A DNA stretch of 64,000 nt from Treponema sp. (GCA_009782955.1 WRIB01000003.1:1-64000); one strand, 5' to 3'. Counted from the first letter of the stretch, positions 47,442 through 58,416 are shown. The notes: generated by a model from the letters alone, not told the origin. Program-made: numbers and translations.

Positions 47442-49468
47442 TTCGTCCGCAGAAAATGAAGCAGGTTGAAATGACGGTTCTTGTACGTGATGTAGATCCC
47501 GTTATTGAATTTCTGGGCCGCCATGGTTTAATGCATTTTTCCGGCGATAAATTTTCGGCAGACGAAGGAAGCTCATTGGGCAGTTCCGGAAAAGTAACTC
47601 ATATAAAGGAAAATTTAACCCGCCTCCGTTCCGCCGCTGTGTATTTGGGTATTGAACTGCCTGATGAACCGTTCGAAGATACTGTTCTTCCCACAGAAGC
47701 GGAAGAACAATTGGTTTCTGCACTTTTGGTAACAATTCTTGGATTAAGTGCAAAAGAAAACGAACAGAATGAAGAAAAGAAAAAACTGGCAGAAACCATT
47801 AACGAAGCGAAGGCATTTTCCAAGTTGAACGCTCCATTTTCGGATCTGGATCAGCTTTCTTATCTTACTCTGCGCGTTGGCCGGCTTGATCCGCGCCGTC
47901 AGGAGGCATTGCGTGAAAATCTTGCCGACCGTGCGGTAATCATCCCCCTGGACGATACAGGACGTTTCCTCGCCGCCGCTTCCCGCAAGGGCCGCTTTGC
48001 CCTGGACTCGGCGCTGAAAAAAACAGCTTTTACGCCCATTGCCATCCCTGAAGGTTATAAAGGTGTTCCCGAAGATCTTCTTAATGGCCTTAAGGATAGA
48101 ATTGCCTTAACGGAAAAAGAGCTGGAAATCATTGCCGGAAAAAAAGAAGATTTAAAAAAAGAATATGGTCCTTCGCTGCAGCGCCTGACCGCTTCGTACC
48201 TTATGGCGCAGACAGTGGAAGAATTTAAACGGCGGCTGCGGGGAACACAAAATGTTTTTGTTATTAACGGCTGGGTTCCTGCGGACGAGGTGCAAGTACT
48301 GGTTAATGAATTGAATAACCGGACCGAAGGACGTATCGCTGTACGATCTTACAATCCGGATGAATTGGAAGATATAGTAGAGGGCAGGGAAAAGGTTCCG
48401 GTTTCCCTGAAGCACGGCGCTTTTGTACGCGGGTTTGAATCTGTAGTGTTTTCATACGGGGCGCCGCTCTACGGAACACTGGATCCAACGCCTTTTGTAG
48501 CTTTTTTCTTTACAATACTTTTTGGAATAATGTTCGGTGATCTGGGACAGGGTTTGGTACTTTTTCTTTTAGGGATAACATTAGGTTTAAAAAACAAAAG
48601 CAAATTCCTTTCTTCGTTTAAACATTTTTCCACACCGCTTAAAGCGGTGGGTGTTTCTTCAATGATCATGGGCGTTTTAAACGGTGCTTTTTTTACCAAC
48701 GAAAGGTTTCTTGAAAAACCAACACAGGCCGTTCTTGGTTTTTTTATGAAAAGCTTCGGCATTCCCGGCGCTGCCCCGGCTCGTATTCTCCGCTTAATGC
48801 CCGACAAAGATAACATTGCAAAGATGTTTTACTTTTTCGGTTTTACCATAGCTGTGGGTGTTATCCTTAATTCTATCGGACTTCTTGTAAACATTGCCAA
48901 TCAGTGCAGCCAAAAAAAATATGAAAAGGCGTTTTTTTCAAAAACAGGGCTTGCGGGAATGCTCCTTTTTTGGTATGCGATATTTATTGCATTGCGTATT
49001 CTTCGCAACGGCCGTTTTGAAAATTATGATTATGCGGGACTTGCCGTTCCGGTTTTTTTAATTTTTTTTGGTCCTGCAATCTGGCGGCTTATTTCCGGCG
49101 AAAGACCTGTATTGGAACATGGTCTTATTGTGTTTATCGTAGAAGGATTTGTTGAATTAATTGAATCCGCTTCTTCGTATATTTCCAATACCGTCAGTTT
49201 CGTTCGTGTGGGCGCTTTTGCCCTTTCCCATGCGGTGCTTTCTTTTATTGTCTTTACCCTTTCAGGTCTGGTGCAGAATCTTGCGGCAGGCCCGCTTATT
49301 TCCCTTTTGATTCTTATTGCAGGAAACGGTATCATTATTCTGTTGGAAGGAATGATTGTAGCCATACAGGTAGTACGGTTGCAATATTATGAATTTTTCA
49401 GCAAGTTTTTTACGGAAACAGGTGTTGCTTTTGCGCCTTTCCGTTTCAGGAAAAGAGCAGAGCAATAA
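47438..49468 (+). CDS. V-type ATPase subunit I
   Basis: MIRPQKMKQVEMTVLVRDVDPVIEFLGRHGLMHF; YGTLDPTPFVAFFFTILFGIMFGDLGQGLVLFLLG; SNTVSFVRVGAFALSHAVLSF. Confidence 0.95.
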   Translation: MIRPQKMKQVEMTVLVRDVDPVIEFLGRHGLMHFSGDKFSADEGSSLGSSGKVTHIKENLTRLRSAAVYLGIELPDEPFEDTVLPTEAEEQLVSALLVTILGLSAKENEQNEEKKKLAETINEAKAFSKLNAPFSDLDQLSYLTLRVGRLDPRRQEALRENLADRAVIIPLDDTGRFLAAASRKGRFALDSALKKTAFTPIAIPEGYKGVPEDLLNGLKDRIALTEKELEIIAGKKEDLKKEYGPSLQRLTASYLMAQTVEEFKRRLRGTQNVFVINGWVPADEVQVLVNELNNRTEGRIAVRSYNPDELEDIVEGREKVPVSLKHGAFVRGFESVVFSYGAPLYGTLDPTPFVAFFFTILFGIMFGDLGQGLVLFLLGITLGLKNKSKFLSSFKHFSTPLKAVGVSSMIMGVLNGAFFTNERFLEKPTQAVLGFFMKSFGIPGAAPARILRLMPDKDNIAKMFYFFGFTIAVGVILNSIGLLVNIANQCSQKKYEKAFFSKTGLAGMLLFWYAIFIALRILRNGRFENYDYAGLAVPVFLIFFGPAIWRLISGERPVLEHGLIVFIVEGFVELIESASSYISNTVSFVRVGAFALSHAVLSFIVFTLSGLVQNLAAGPLISLLILIAGNGIIILLEGMIVAIQVVRLQYYEFFSKFFTETGVAFAPFRFRKRAEQ

Positions 49469-49485
49469 TTTAAGGAGTCGTATAG

Positions 49486-49800
49486 ATGAAAAAGATGTTG
49501 ATTTTATTGACCATACTGCTGGTTTTGGGGGCAATGGTTTTTGCCCAGGAAGCGGAAAGTGACGAAGGAGAAGCTTCAGTCGCCCAGAATGTTTCAGTAT
49601 GGAAGTATTTTGCAGCAGCTCTGGCAGTGGGGATTTCCTGCGTTGCGGGAGGTATTGCGGTAGGCCAGATAGGATCCGCAGCTATGGGAGCAATGAGCGA
49701 GAATCCGGAACTTTCCGGAAAGGCTTTGCCTTATGCTGGCCTTGCGGAAGGGATATGTCTTTGGGGCTTCCTTGTCGCTCTGCTTATACTGATTTTCTAG
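49486..49800 (+). CDS. V-type ATPase subunit K (single-hairpin c-type)
   Basis: FAAALAVGISCVAGGIAVGQIGSAAMGAMSENPELSGKALPYAGLAEGICLWGFLVALLIL. Confidence 0.94.
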   Translation: MKKMLILLTILLVLGAMVFAQEAESDEGEASVAQNVSVWKYFAAALAVGISCVAGGIAVGQIGSAAMGAMSENPELSGKALPYAGLAEGICLWGFLVALLILIF

Positions 49801-49801
49801 T

Positions 49802-50143
49802 GTGGACTATTTTTTTATTGGGGAAGCAGAACTGGTAACAGCTTTCCGTTTTGTAGGAATAGAAGGCCAGGCAGTATCCGGAAAAGAAGACGCACTTGCG
49901 GTATTTGATAAATGTACTCGCGGATGGGACGAAACTGCAGGAACATTCCTTCCCGGTGCAATAAGCTGCCGTGTCTTGATTCTTACGGAAGAAACCGCTT
50001 TATGGCTGGGGAACACTTTGACAGACTGGCAGATAAAAGGCGACTATCCTCTTGTGGTGGAAATTCCCGGGACTCTGGGACATCTTCCGGGGCACAAAAC
50101 CCTGGTTGATTCAATCAGAGAAGCAATAGGGGTACATGTTTAA
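49802..50143 (+). CDS. V-type ATPase subunit F-like
   Basis: FIGEAELVTAFRFVGIEGQAV...CRVLILTEETALWLG...LVVEIPG. Confidence 0.82.
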   Translation: MDYFFIGEAELVTAFRFVGIEGQAVSGKEDALAVFDKCTRGWDETAGTFLPGAISCRVLILTEETALWLGNTLTDWQIKGDYPLVVEIPGTLGHLPGHKTLVDSIREAIGVHV

Positions 50144-50146
50144 AAT

Positions 50147-50878
50147 ATGGAAGAACTTCATACCACCGAAGTGTTAGACAGGGAAATCCTGGAAGATGCA
50201 CGGAAAAAAGCATTTAAAATACTCAAGACTGCCGATGATTCAATTGGTTCATCAAAGGCAAGCTGGGATAAAAAATTCAAACGTTCAGAAGGAAAAGTTC
50301 GTGCTGACTATGCAAAAAAAGAAGATCAGTTGCAATTGGAAATTATGGCCAGGCTTCCCATGGACAAGAGCAGAATCCGTTTAGAAACCATCGATCGTTT
50401 TTTACATAAGGCAATGGAAGAATTTCTTGCATCGTTGGATCGTGCTTCTTTGCTGTACATTATGAAAAGAGAACTGGATAAAAGAAAAGAGGAAATATCT
50501 TTAATTTTTTCTGACTCTCCAGATCACTTAAAGCAGTCAGTCGCTGTTTCTCTCCGTTATCGTGCTGTTTCCAAAGAAGAATGCAGCGACCTTGTTGGTT
50601 CTTTTGGCGGGATATCTTTTAGTTATAATGAAGATCCTCTTTACATGATACCCGGTTCTTTTCCGGCGATGGTGATAGATTTTGCCCAGCTAAGAATTAC
50701 CGTTTCTGTAGACAATGCTGCGGAAGCGCTGCTGTTGGACAAGCGGGCTGAACTTGCCGCAGCGCTATTGGGTAACATTAAAGATTTATTTTTACCGGTA
50801 TCAACCGTTCATGTACACACAGTCTCCGGAAATGACGCTGTTACCGGTAGTTTTAACGGCGGAGGCGGAGATGGCTGA
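50147..50878 (+). CDS. V-type ATPase subunit E-like
   Basis: Charged helical N-terminus [67 protein letters not shown]; between F and A genes. Confidence 0.75.
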   Translation: MEELHTTEVLDREILEDARKKAFKILKTADDSIGSSKASWDKKFKRSEGKVRADYAKKEDQLQLEIMARLPMDKSRIRLETIDRFLHKAMEEFLASLDRASLLYIMKRELDKRKEEISLIFSDSPDHLKQSVAVSLRYRAVSKEECSDLVGSFGGISFSYNEDPLYMIPGSFPAMVIDFAQLRITVSVDNAAEALLLDKRAELAAALLGNIKDLFLPVSTVHVHTVSGNDAVTGSFNGGGGDG

Positions 50879-52721
50879 ACCGGGAAAAGTTACGCGTATT
50901 TCCGGCCCAATTATCAAGGCTAACGGCCTGGGCAACGCCGGTCTTTTCGACCTTGTTGAAGTCGGAGAAAAACGGCTTACCGGTGAAATTGTCCGGCTGG
51001 AAAAAGATGAAGCATTAATTCAGGTATATGAAGATGATACAGGACTCAGGATAGGGGCGCCTGTAGTATCAACTGCACGTCCTCTTTCTGTGCTGCTGGG
51101 GCCTGGTCTTGTCGGAACAATTTACGACGGAATACAGCGGCCGCTTAAAGTTTTATATAAAAAAACCGGCGCTTTTATGGAGAGCGGCGTAAGGGCCGAA
51201 GCGTTGGATATGGATAAGCGCTGGCCCTTTGTTCCTGATGCGGAACTTTGTTCACAGCTTGCAGTCGGAAACGATATAGAAACGAAACAGGGAATAAACC
51301 TGGGAACAGTCAAAGAAACGGAAAGTATTACCTGCACGATTATGATTCCGCCTGATACAAAAGGCCGTATTGTTTGGCTTGCTCCTCCGGGGGAATACTG
51401 CTGTACCGATATAATAGCCCGGACAGACACAGGCACGGAAGTTTCTCTGGCCCAGTGGTGGCCGGTACGTATTCCCCGTCCATGCGCCCAGCGCCTTCCG
51501 CCCGACCAGCCTTTAATTACCGGAGAGCGGGTAATAGATTTATTCTTTCCGCTTTCCAAGGGAGGGGCTGCAGCGATTCCCGGCGGTTTTGGTACGGGTA
51601 AGACCATGACCCAGCATGCAATAGCCAAGTGGTGCGATGCCGATGTAATTGTATATATTGGCTGCGGAGAGCGCGGCAACGAGATGACCGATGTACTCAC
51701 CGAGTTCCCCCGTTTGGAAGATCCGCGAACCGGCCGCTCATTAATGGAGAGGACAATTCTTATTGCCAACACTTCCAATATGCCTGTTGCCGCAAGAGAA
51801 GTGTCGATTTATACAGGAGTAACTCTGGCGGAATTTTACCGCGACATGGGTTACCATGTGGCAATTATGGCGGATTCAACCAGCCGCTGGGCGGAAGCGC
51901 TACGGGAGTTATCCGGCCGCATGGAAGAGATGCCTGCGGAAGAAGGATTCCCCGCATATCTTCCTACAAGACTTGCCGAATTTTACGAACGGGCCGGCAG
52001 GGTCAACACGTTGAGCGGCAAAGAAGGATCGGTAACAATGATCGGAGCGGTGTCTCCGCCGGGCGGTGATTTTTCGGAACCTGTTACCCAGCATACCAAA
52101 CGTTTTATCCGTTGCTTTTGGGCTCTTGACCGGGAACTGGCAAATGCCCGGCATTATCCTGCAATCTCCTGGATAGACAGTTATTCCGAATATGCTGAAG
52201 AAGTAAAATCCTGGTGGCAAAAACTCGATCCGGCCTGGGCCACGATAAGGCAGGAAGCGCTTGAACTCCTTAAAAAGGAACAGCGCCTTCAGGAGATAGT
52301 CCGGCTTATTGGTCCTGATGCACTTCCCGACGGTGAACGTCTGGTACTGCTGGCATCGGATTTAATCAAAGACGGTTTTCTCCAGCAAAATTCTTTCGAC
52401 CCGATAGACAAGTACTGCGTCCCCTCCAAACAGATACGGTTGCTGGAACTTATTATGGAATTCTATCATCGTGCCGACACCTGCATTCACCTGGGCGCAC
52501 CCCTTTACAAAATAAGCGGCCTTACTAGAATGGATAGCAAAGAAGCCGAGGGCATTCCATTTATGGGAGAGGAAAAAAGACAGCCCCTTCGTGAACGTCT
52601 TGCACGGCTTAAAAGTGAAATAGCAAACGACGATGAACGGGGTTTTGCCAATTTTGAACAGGATATGCTTGGTGCGCTGGATATCCTGGAACGAAATTAT
52701 CGTAACCGGCAAATGCTTTAG
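50871..52721 (+). CDS. V-type ATPase subunit A (catalytic)
   Basis: [43 protein letters not shown]; Walker [46 protein letters not shown]. Confidence 0.96.
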   Translation: MAEPGKVTRISGPIIKANGLGNAGLFDLVEVGEKRLTGEIVRLEKDEALIQVYEDDTGLRIGAPVVSTARPLSVLLGPGLVGTIYDGIQRPLKVLYKKTGAFMESGVRAEALDMDKRWPFVPDAELCSQLAVGNDIETKQGINLGTVKETESITCTIMIPPDTKGRIVWLAPPGEYCCTDIIARTDTGTEVSLAQWWPVRIPRPCAQRLPPDQPLITGERVIDLFFPLSKGGAAAIPGGFGTGKTMTQHAIAKWCDADVIVYIGCGERGNEMTDVLTEFPRLEDPRTGRSLMERTILIANTSNMPVAAREVSIYTGVTLAEFYRDMGYHVAIMADSTSRWAEALRELSGRMEEMPAEEGFPAYLPTRLAEFYERAGRVNTLSGKEGSVTMIGAVSPPGGDFSEPVTQHTKRFIRCFWALDRELANARHYPAISWIDSYSEYAEEVKSWWQKLDPAWATIRQEALELLKKEQRLQEIVRLIGPDALPDGERLVLLASDLIKDGFLQQNSFDPIDKYCVPSKQIRLLELIMEFYHRADTCIHLGAPLYKISGLTRMDSKEAEGIPFMGEEKRQPLRERLARLKSEIANDDERGFANFEQDMLGALDILERNYRNRQML

Positions 52722-52727
52722 TGAACA

Positions 52728-53393
52728 TTATACGGCAGGACTTTCTTCCGGCACTTCCGGAGTGTTGTCCTGCTTGTTTGCTGTAATTGTACGTGTTACG
52801 CCGCCCGAGACATACACCCGTCCGCATTCAGGGCATATTGAAGTATTGATCGTAACAGTTTGGCTGACTATTTGCCTGTCTTCCCGTTCGGCCTTAGCCT
52901 GTTCGTGGGCTACATGTTCACCTTCATGGGCTGCCACAGCTCCTGCCGCCTGACCGGGACTAAGGTGAGTCGGCGCCTGGAAGCTTACTGAAGGATCGCT
53001 TGAACTGTCCTGGTATTTACGGCTTTTACAGGTCTGACATTCATGGGTTTCAAATACTTCGCTGACACCCTTGGCGTTATTGCCTTGCATTATTACCTGC
53101 GGTGTACCGGGTAAAGCGCCTTTTTGTCCGGGATTTTCCGGCGGGGCCAGACCTTTGTTTGCAATATTCCGATTGTACGTGTTCCATGCTTCCGGGGAAA
53201 TGTCTACGACCACGGCGGGAAAATACAAACTGCTCTGCTGAGGCACTTGTTTACCGGCCGGTGTCCCGGTTATTTCCGGTAACCTGCCTACACCGGGCAT
53301 TCCTGTAACAGCCGGGTTCACAGTTTGTTTGGGAATCCCAATCGGCTGCGAGGCATGAGGATAGTATGTTGTAAAAGCAGGATCGATTAACAT
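52728..53393 (-). CDS. Putative metalloprotease, SprA-related / CJM1_0395-like family
   Basis: GAVAAHEGEHVAHEQAKAERE (HExxH), HECQTCKSRKYQDSSSDPSVSFQAPTHLSPGQAA, second Zn-ribbon CPECGRVYVSGGVTR. Confidence 0.7.
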   Translation of the reverse strand: MLIDPAFTTYYPHASQPIGIPKQTVNPAVTGMPGVGRLPEITGTPAGKQVPQQSSLYFPAVVVDISPEAWNTYNRNIANKGLAPPENPGQKGALPGTPQVIMQGNNAKGVSEVFETHECQTCKSRKYQDSSSDPSVSFQAPTHLSPGQAAGAVAAHEGEHVAHEQAKAEREDRQIVSQTVTINTSICPECGRVYVSGGVTRTITANKQDNTPEVPEESPAV

Positions 53394-53581
53394 CCTTCAA
53401 TTAATATACACCATTCCCCGGAAAAAGCAAGTAAAAACCATGAATGGTTTATCCGGGCGGTGTTTGAACAGCTGTAATGACAACTTAAAGACGATTCCTT
53501 AGCTTGACAGCGTAAAAATAAATGGTGTAGTCTATAATACCACCTTACTTGAATTTGAAAGCATTTTTTTAGGAGAAAGAA

Positions 53582-54865
53582 ATGAAGATGAAGCATTTTA
53601 TGTTTGTTTTGGCAGCGGCGTTTCTGATCACCCTTGCGTTTATTGGGTGTTCACAAAAGTCGGGCGCTTCTGCCGATGGTGCTGTTACAGAGATTACCCT
53701 TATCAGCAATAAAATTGAAATTGACGAAGCTTTAAAAGGTTTTGCAGCCGTATACGAGAAGCAAACCGGCATAAAGGTCAATATAAGGAGTTTCGGCGGC
53801 GAAACCCCTTATGCGCCGAACATTGCTGCGATGTTCAACTCCGGCACGGAACCCGAAATATTCGTCTTCGAAGGAAGGGCCGGGTACGAGGATGCCAGGA
53901 ATTCGGGCAGGCTTACCGACCTTTCGGGTGAGCCGTGGGTTAACGACACTGATGTTGCCTATATCGATCCGGTTGACGGTAAAGTCATCGGCTTCCCGGT
54001 AGCAATTGAAGGCTGGGGACTCGGTTACAACAAGGAACTCCTTGCCAAAGCAGGAGTGGATCCCAGAACACTGGTGAACATCGACGGTATCAGAGCCGCC
54101 TTTGAAAAGATTGATTCCATGAAGGGAACTCTGGGCATTGACGCGGTTGTCTCAATGGTATCCGGTCCCGGCATGACCTGGGTTACCGGTTTGCACGGGG
54201 TAAATTCCTACCTTACCTTGGGTCTTCCGTATACCAATTCCACAAAATATATTGATATGCTGAATAACGGACAGGTAGACAGCGAGCGTCTTACAAGATT
54301 CGCCGAATACATGAATTTACTGTTCCGTTATTCCAACAGGAACACCCTGCTTACGGGCGGTTATGACCAGCAGCTTGGCGATTATGCCATTGGCAAGACG
54401 GTATTTATCCATCAGGGCAACTGGACGGATCCGACTTTTGCGGATTTGGGTATTACCTTTGAAATGGGTTATGTCCCGCATGCGTTCCTTCCCGAAACTA
54501 CGGACGGTATTTTTGTCGGCGCCCCTTCGTACTACATAATAAACGCAAAATCCAAAGGAATAGAGGAAGCCAGAAAGTTCCTTATTGCCATGTCTTCTAC
54601 ACCGGAAGGTCATGACTACATGGTGAATAAAGCCGGGATGGTTCCCGCATTTAAATCCTGCAGGCTGCAGCCCGCAGGACAGTTTTCAAAAGCCGTTCAG
54701 GAATGGTCTGCCCAGGGTAAGATATACTCCTGGCAGCAAAATGACATGCCCGATGGTTTTGGCATGAATATCCTGGGACCGATATTTGGCCAAATGGCTG
54801 CCGGACAGATTGACGTAAGAGAATTTGTCAACTTGTTTACCCGGGCAGTTGCTGATATCAAGTAA
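53582..54865 (+). CDS. ABC sugar transporter substrate-binding lipoprotein
   Basis: Lipobox LAFIGCS; TEITLISNKIEIDEALKGFAAVYEKQTGIKVNIRSFGGE; followed by two MalFG-type permeases. Confidence 0.92.
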   Translation: MKMKHFMFVLAAAFLITLAFIGCSQKSGASADGAVTEITLISNKIEIDEALKGFAAVYEKQTGIKVNIRSFGGETPYAPNIAAMFNSGTEPEIFVFEGRAGYEDARNSGRLTDLSGEPWVNDTDVAYIDPVDGKVIGFPVAIEGWGLGYNKELLAKAGVDPRTLVNIDGIRAAFEKIDSMKGTLGIDAVVSMVSGPGMTWVTGLHGVNSYLTLGLPYTNSTKYIDMLNNGQVDSERLTRFAEYMNLLFRYSNRNTLLTGGYDQQLGDYAIGKTVFIHQGNWTDPTFADLGITFEMGYVPHAFLPETTDGIFVGAPSYYIINAKSKGIEEARKFLIAMSSTPEGHDYMVNKAGMVPAFKSCRLQPAGQFSKAVQEWSAQGKIYSWQQNDMPDGFGMNILGPIFGQMAAGQIDVREFVNLFTRAVADIK

Positions 54866-54883
54866 AAAACTTTTTCTTAACAT

Positions 54884-54919
54884 AAAACAGCATGCACCTT
54901 TTGCGGCGCATGCTGTTTT
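54884..54919 (+). promoter_or_regulatory. Intercistronic hairpin between the substrate-binding protein and permease genes
   Basis: AAAACAGCATGC-accttttgcggc-GCATGCTGTTTT perfect 12-bp stem, then GGAGG RBS. Confidence 0.75.
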
Positions 54920-54930
54920 CGGAGGCTGGT

Positions 54931-55854
54931 ATGGGCAAAGCAAAGTACAAGACCAGTGGACCGCGAAACACGCCCTTGTTTTTTATCTTTCTATTTCCGG
55001 CAATCTTCGCGTTTGTCATGGTAATTGTAATTCCTTTTTTTATGGGAATATACTACTCTTTTACAAACTGGAATGCGATAACAGGTACACAGGTAGACTG
55101 GGTGGGGATGCGGAATTTCGCCGCTGTAACGAAAGATATTACATTCCTTCACTCGTTTTTTATTACCACTGTATACGCTGTTTTAAATATAGTTGTTTTA
55201 AATATCTGCGCGTTTTCCCTTGCTCTTTTGGTAACAAGTAAACTTAAGTTAACCGGAATTTACCGTTCGGGGTTTTTCCTCCCGAACCTTATCGGCGGAC
55301 TTATTCTGGGTTATATTTGGCAATTCATATTCAACAATGCCATACCTTCGTTTGGCAGCATGATAGGTTTTACCTGGCTGAAAGAAAACCAATTCCTTGC
55401 CCATCAGTATTTGGCCCTGCTGGCAATAGTTATTGTCGGTACGTGGCAATATGCAGGGTATATAATGATGATTTACGTAGCCGCCATACAGACCATTCCT
55501 ACTTCGCTTATGGAAGCTGCGGAAATTGACGGAGCAAGTTACTGGCAACGGCTTAAGCACATAATGTTTCCCCTGGTTGCTCCGGCATTTACGGTTTCAA
55601 TGTTCCTTACACTTATAAACTCTTTCAAACAATTCGACGTAAATTTCGCTCTTACTGCCGGCGGGCCTTCGGGTATGTTTATGGGCAGGGCGCTTATGAC
55701 CAACGAATTTCTGGCGCTGAATATCTACCAGACGGCGTTTTCGTTTCGCCAGCTTGCCCAGGGACAGGCCAAAGCGATAATTTTCTTTTTGGTAATTGCG
55801 GTTATTTCGTTAATTCAGGTACGTTTTAACAAGCGAAAGGAGATTGAGATGTAA
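54931..55854 (+). CDS. ABC sugar transporter permease (MalF/UgpA-like)
   Basis: EAAEIDGASYWQRLKHIMFPLVAPAF EAA loop; TM segments; RBS GGAGG before ATG 54931. Confidence 0.93.
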   Translation: MGKAKYKTSGPRNTPLFFIFLFPAIFAFVMVIVIPFFMGIYYSFTNWNAITGTQVDWVGMRNFAAVTKDITFLHSFFITTVYAVLNIVVLNICAFSLALLVTSKLKLTGIYRSGFFLPNLIGGLILGYIWQFIFNNAIPSFGSMIGFTWLKENQFLAHQYLALLAIVIVGTWQYAGYIMMIYVAAIQTIPTSLMEAAEIDGASYWQRLKHIMFPLVAPAFTVSMFLTLINSFKQFDVNFALTAGGPSGMFMGRALMTNEFLALNIYQTAFSFRQLAQGQAKAIIFFLVIAVISLIQVRFNKRKEIEM

Positions 55855-56726
55855 TGAAAAAGAAAAACCACGCATCCATTCTTGAAGTTATCGCAATTAT
55901 TGTTTTCCTGATTTACATGATTCCTTTCGCCATTGTCATGATAAATTCTTCAAAACCATCGCTTAAGATAATCATGGATCCTCTGTCGCTTCCGGAGAAT
56001 CCTTTACAGCTTATTGCCAATATTAAAACGGTAATCGAGAGCCCAAATGTCCGGTATGTATCGTCCTTCATTTCGACGATTATAATAACGGTTGTATCCG
56101 TCGGCCTTCTTGTGTTGATCGCATCCATGGGAGCATGGGTTCTGGTACGTACCAAAACGGTGCTTTCCAATGTAATTTTTATGATTTTTGTAGCGGCTAT
56201 GGTAATACCGTTCCAGGTGGTAATGTTCCCGTTAATTTCCTGGTTCCATCTTATTGAGGTAAAACTCGGGCTCTTGCATACTCCATTCAGGCTGCTTCAG
56301 AATTACCCGGGAATTATTTTTGCCTACATGGGTTTTGGATCGTCTCTCTCTATATTTCTTTTTCATGGATTTATCAAATCAATTCCCCTTGAACTTGAAG
56401 AAGCAGCTACTATCGACGGATGTTCGAGGCCGGCTACTTTTTTCAGAATAGTTTTCCCGATTCTTACACCGATTACCGTTACCGTAATGATTTTGAACGG
56501 TATATGGATTTGGAACGATTACCTGCTGCCTCTTTTGCTGCTTGGTTCGGGTAACGCCGTGCAAACACTTCCCCTTGCCGTGGCGAGTTTTGTCGGATCG
56601 TTTGTAAAGAAGTGGGATCTGATTCTTACCGCAACAATGATGACCATGCTGCCAATAATTATAGTGTTTCTGATACTGCAAAAGCACATTATTAAAGGCA
56701 TGGTGGAAGGTTCTGTAAAAGGATAA
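55854..56726 (+). CDS. ABC sugar transporter permease (MalG/UgpE-like)
   Basis: LELEEAATIDGCSRPATFFRIVFPILTPI EAA loop; stop/start overlap (taATGA) with the previous gene. Confidence 0.93.
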   Translation: MKKKNHASILEVIAIIVFLIYMIPFAIVMINSSKPSLKIIMDPLSLPENPLQLIANIKTVIESPNVRYVSSFISTIIITVVSVGLLVLIASMGAWVLVRTKTVLSNVIFMIFVAAMVIPFQVVMFPLISWFHLIEVKLGLLHTPFRLLQNYPGIIFAYMGFGSSLSIFLFHGFIKSIPLELEEAATIDGCSRPATFFRIVFPILTPITVTVMILNGIWIWNDYLLPLLLLGSGNAVQTLPLAVASFVGSFVKKWDLILTATMMTMLPIIIVFLILQKHIIKGMVEGSVKG

Positions 56727-56736
56727 CCGGCAAACA

Positions 56737-58380
56737 ATGAAAACCGAATGGTGGAAAAGGGCAGTCGTATATCAAATTTATCCGCGCAGTTTTTGTGATT
56801 CCAACGGAGACGGTATTGGCGATTTGAATGGCATAATATCAAAACTCGGCTATGTAAAAGAACTGGGGGTTGATGTGATCTGGCTTTCGCCTGTCTATCA
56901 AAGCCCGATGCGCGATAACGGCTACGACATCAGCGATTACCGGGCCATTAATCCGGAATTTGGGACAATGGAAGATTTCGACCGTTTTCTGGAACAGGCG
57001 CATGGTTTTGGACTGAAAATTGTTATGGATTTGGTGGTTAACCACTCATCCGATGAACACCTGTGGTTTGCCGAAAGCCGCTCCGCACGGGAAAGCGCAA
57101 AACGCGATTATTATATCTGGCGGGACGGTAAAAATGGCGGGCCGCCAAACAACTGGAAGGCATGGTTCGGAGGCCCTGCATGGACGCAGGACAAAGCAAC
57201 TGGCCAGTATTACCTGCACTGTTTTTCCCCGTACCAACCCGATCTGAATTGGGAATATCCCGAGCTTCGTGCAGAGATTCACGACATGATGCGCTGGTGG
57301 CTGGATAAAGGAATAGACGGTTTCCGCATGGACGCCATTAGTTTTATTTCCAAACCCCAGGATTTTCCGGACGGCGAGGCGAAACAATATGTTCCCAACG
57401 GTCCGCGGATTCACGAGTACATGCGTGAAATGCGGACTGAGGTATTGTCCCGATATGACGTTATGACTGTCGGAGAAACCGGCGGAGTAACAGTTGACGA
57501 TGCAATACAATACGCAGCTTCCGACGGCAGCGAACTGGATATGATATTCCAGTTTGAACAGCAGGAACTGGATGGCGGCGAAACGTTTAAGTGGAATGAT
57601 CGTAAAATCAACCTGGCTGAACTGAAAGAAGTACTCTCCCGCTGGCAGAACAGGTTGTTTAATCGCGCATGGAACAGCCTGTATTGGTGTAACCACGACC
57701 AGCCGCGTATCGTTTCACGGCTTGGCGATGATGGCGAGTACCGCGAAAAATCGGCAAAAATGCTGGCTACATGCCTGCATTTTATGCAAGGTACGCCGTA
57801 TGTCTACCAGGGCGAGGAACTGGGCATGACAAACGTTCCCTTTGCCGATATAGACGATTACCGCGATTTGGAGAGCATCAACGCATACGAGTCGCTTGTC
57901 GTACAGGAAAAACGTATCGCCAAAGAAGATATGCTGCGGTATCTGGGCCGGAAAAGCCGGGACAACTCGCGTACACCAATGCACTGGAACGGCGGAACCA
58001 ATGCCGGATTTTCGGACGGTAAGCCGTGGATCATGCTAAACCCGAATTACGTAACAATCAACGCCGAAGAACAAATGCAGCGTGCCGGTTCGGTTTTTGC
58101 ATATTACAAAAATCTTATTCAATTACGCAAAAAGATGGACATTATTACCTTTGGCGATTATCAGTTACTGCTGCCTAATGATCAGCATTTGTTCGTTTAT
58201 ACCCGTTCATTGTTGCAGGAGGAATTACTCGTCGTCTGTAATTTTACGCCTAATGAACAAAACTTCGCACTGCCTGAACGGTTCTGCGGTGCACAGGTAC
58301 TTATATCAAATGAGGAAGATCCGGTGTACGGAGGGGTTTTAAAGGCTTTCGGCACGGCGGTATTTTATATCAAAAAGTAA
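56737..58380 (+). CDS. GH13 alpha-glucosidase / oligo-1,6-glucosidase
   Basis: WWKRAVVYQIYPRSFCDSNGDGIGDLNGI; MDLVVNHSSDEH; GIDGFRMDAISFI; YWCNHDQPRIVSRLGD. Confidence 0.95.
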   Translation: MKTEWWKRAVVYQIYPRSFCDSNGDGIGDLNGIISKLGYVKELGVDVIWLSPVYQSPMRDNGYDISDYRAINPEFGTMEDFDRFLEQAHGFGLKIVMDLVVNHSSDEHLWFAESRSARESAKRDYYIWRDGKNGGPPNNWKAWFGGPAWTQDKATGQYYLHCFSPYQPDLNWEYPELRAEIHDMMRWWLDKGIDGFRMDAISFISKPQDFPDGEAKQYVPNGPRIHEYMREMRTEVLSRYDVMTVGETGGVTVDDAIQYAASDGSELDMIFQFEQQELDGGETFKWNDRKINLAELKEVLSRWQNRLFNRAWNSLYWCNHDQPRIVSRLGDDGEYREKSAKMLATCLHFMQGTPYVYQGEELGMTNVPFADIDDYRDLESINAYESLVVQEKRIAKEDMLRYLGRKSRDNSRTPMHWNGGTNAGFSDGKPWIMLNPNYVTINAEEQMQRAGSVFAYYKNLIQLRKKMDIITFGDYQLLLPNDQHLFVYTRSLLQEELLVVCNFTPNEQNFALPERFCGAQVLISNEEDPVYGGVLKAFGTAVFYIKK

Positions 58381-58416
58381 ATACCGTATAACAAATTTGA
58401 TAGAACAATTAAGATT

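Noticed and set aside
53510-53545. Canonical promoter TTGACA...TATAAT upstream of the sugar-binding protein
   Set aside because: The two boxes are about 23 nt apart, too far for a standard sigma70 promoter.
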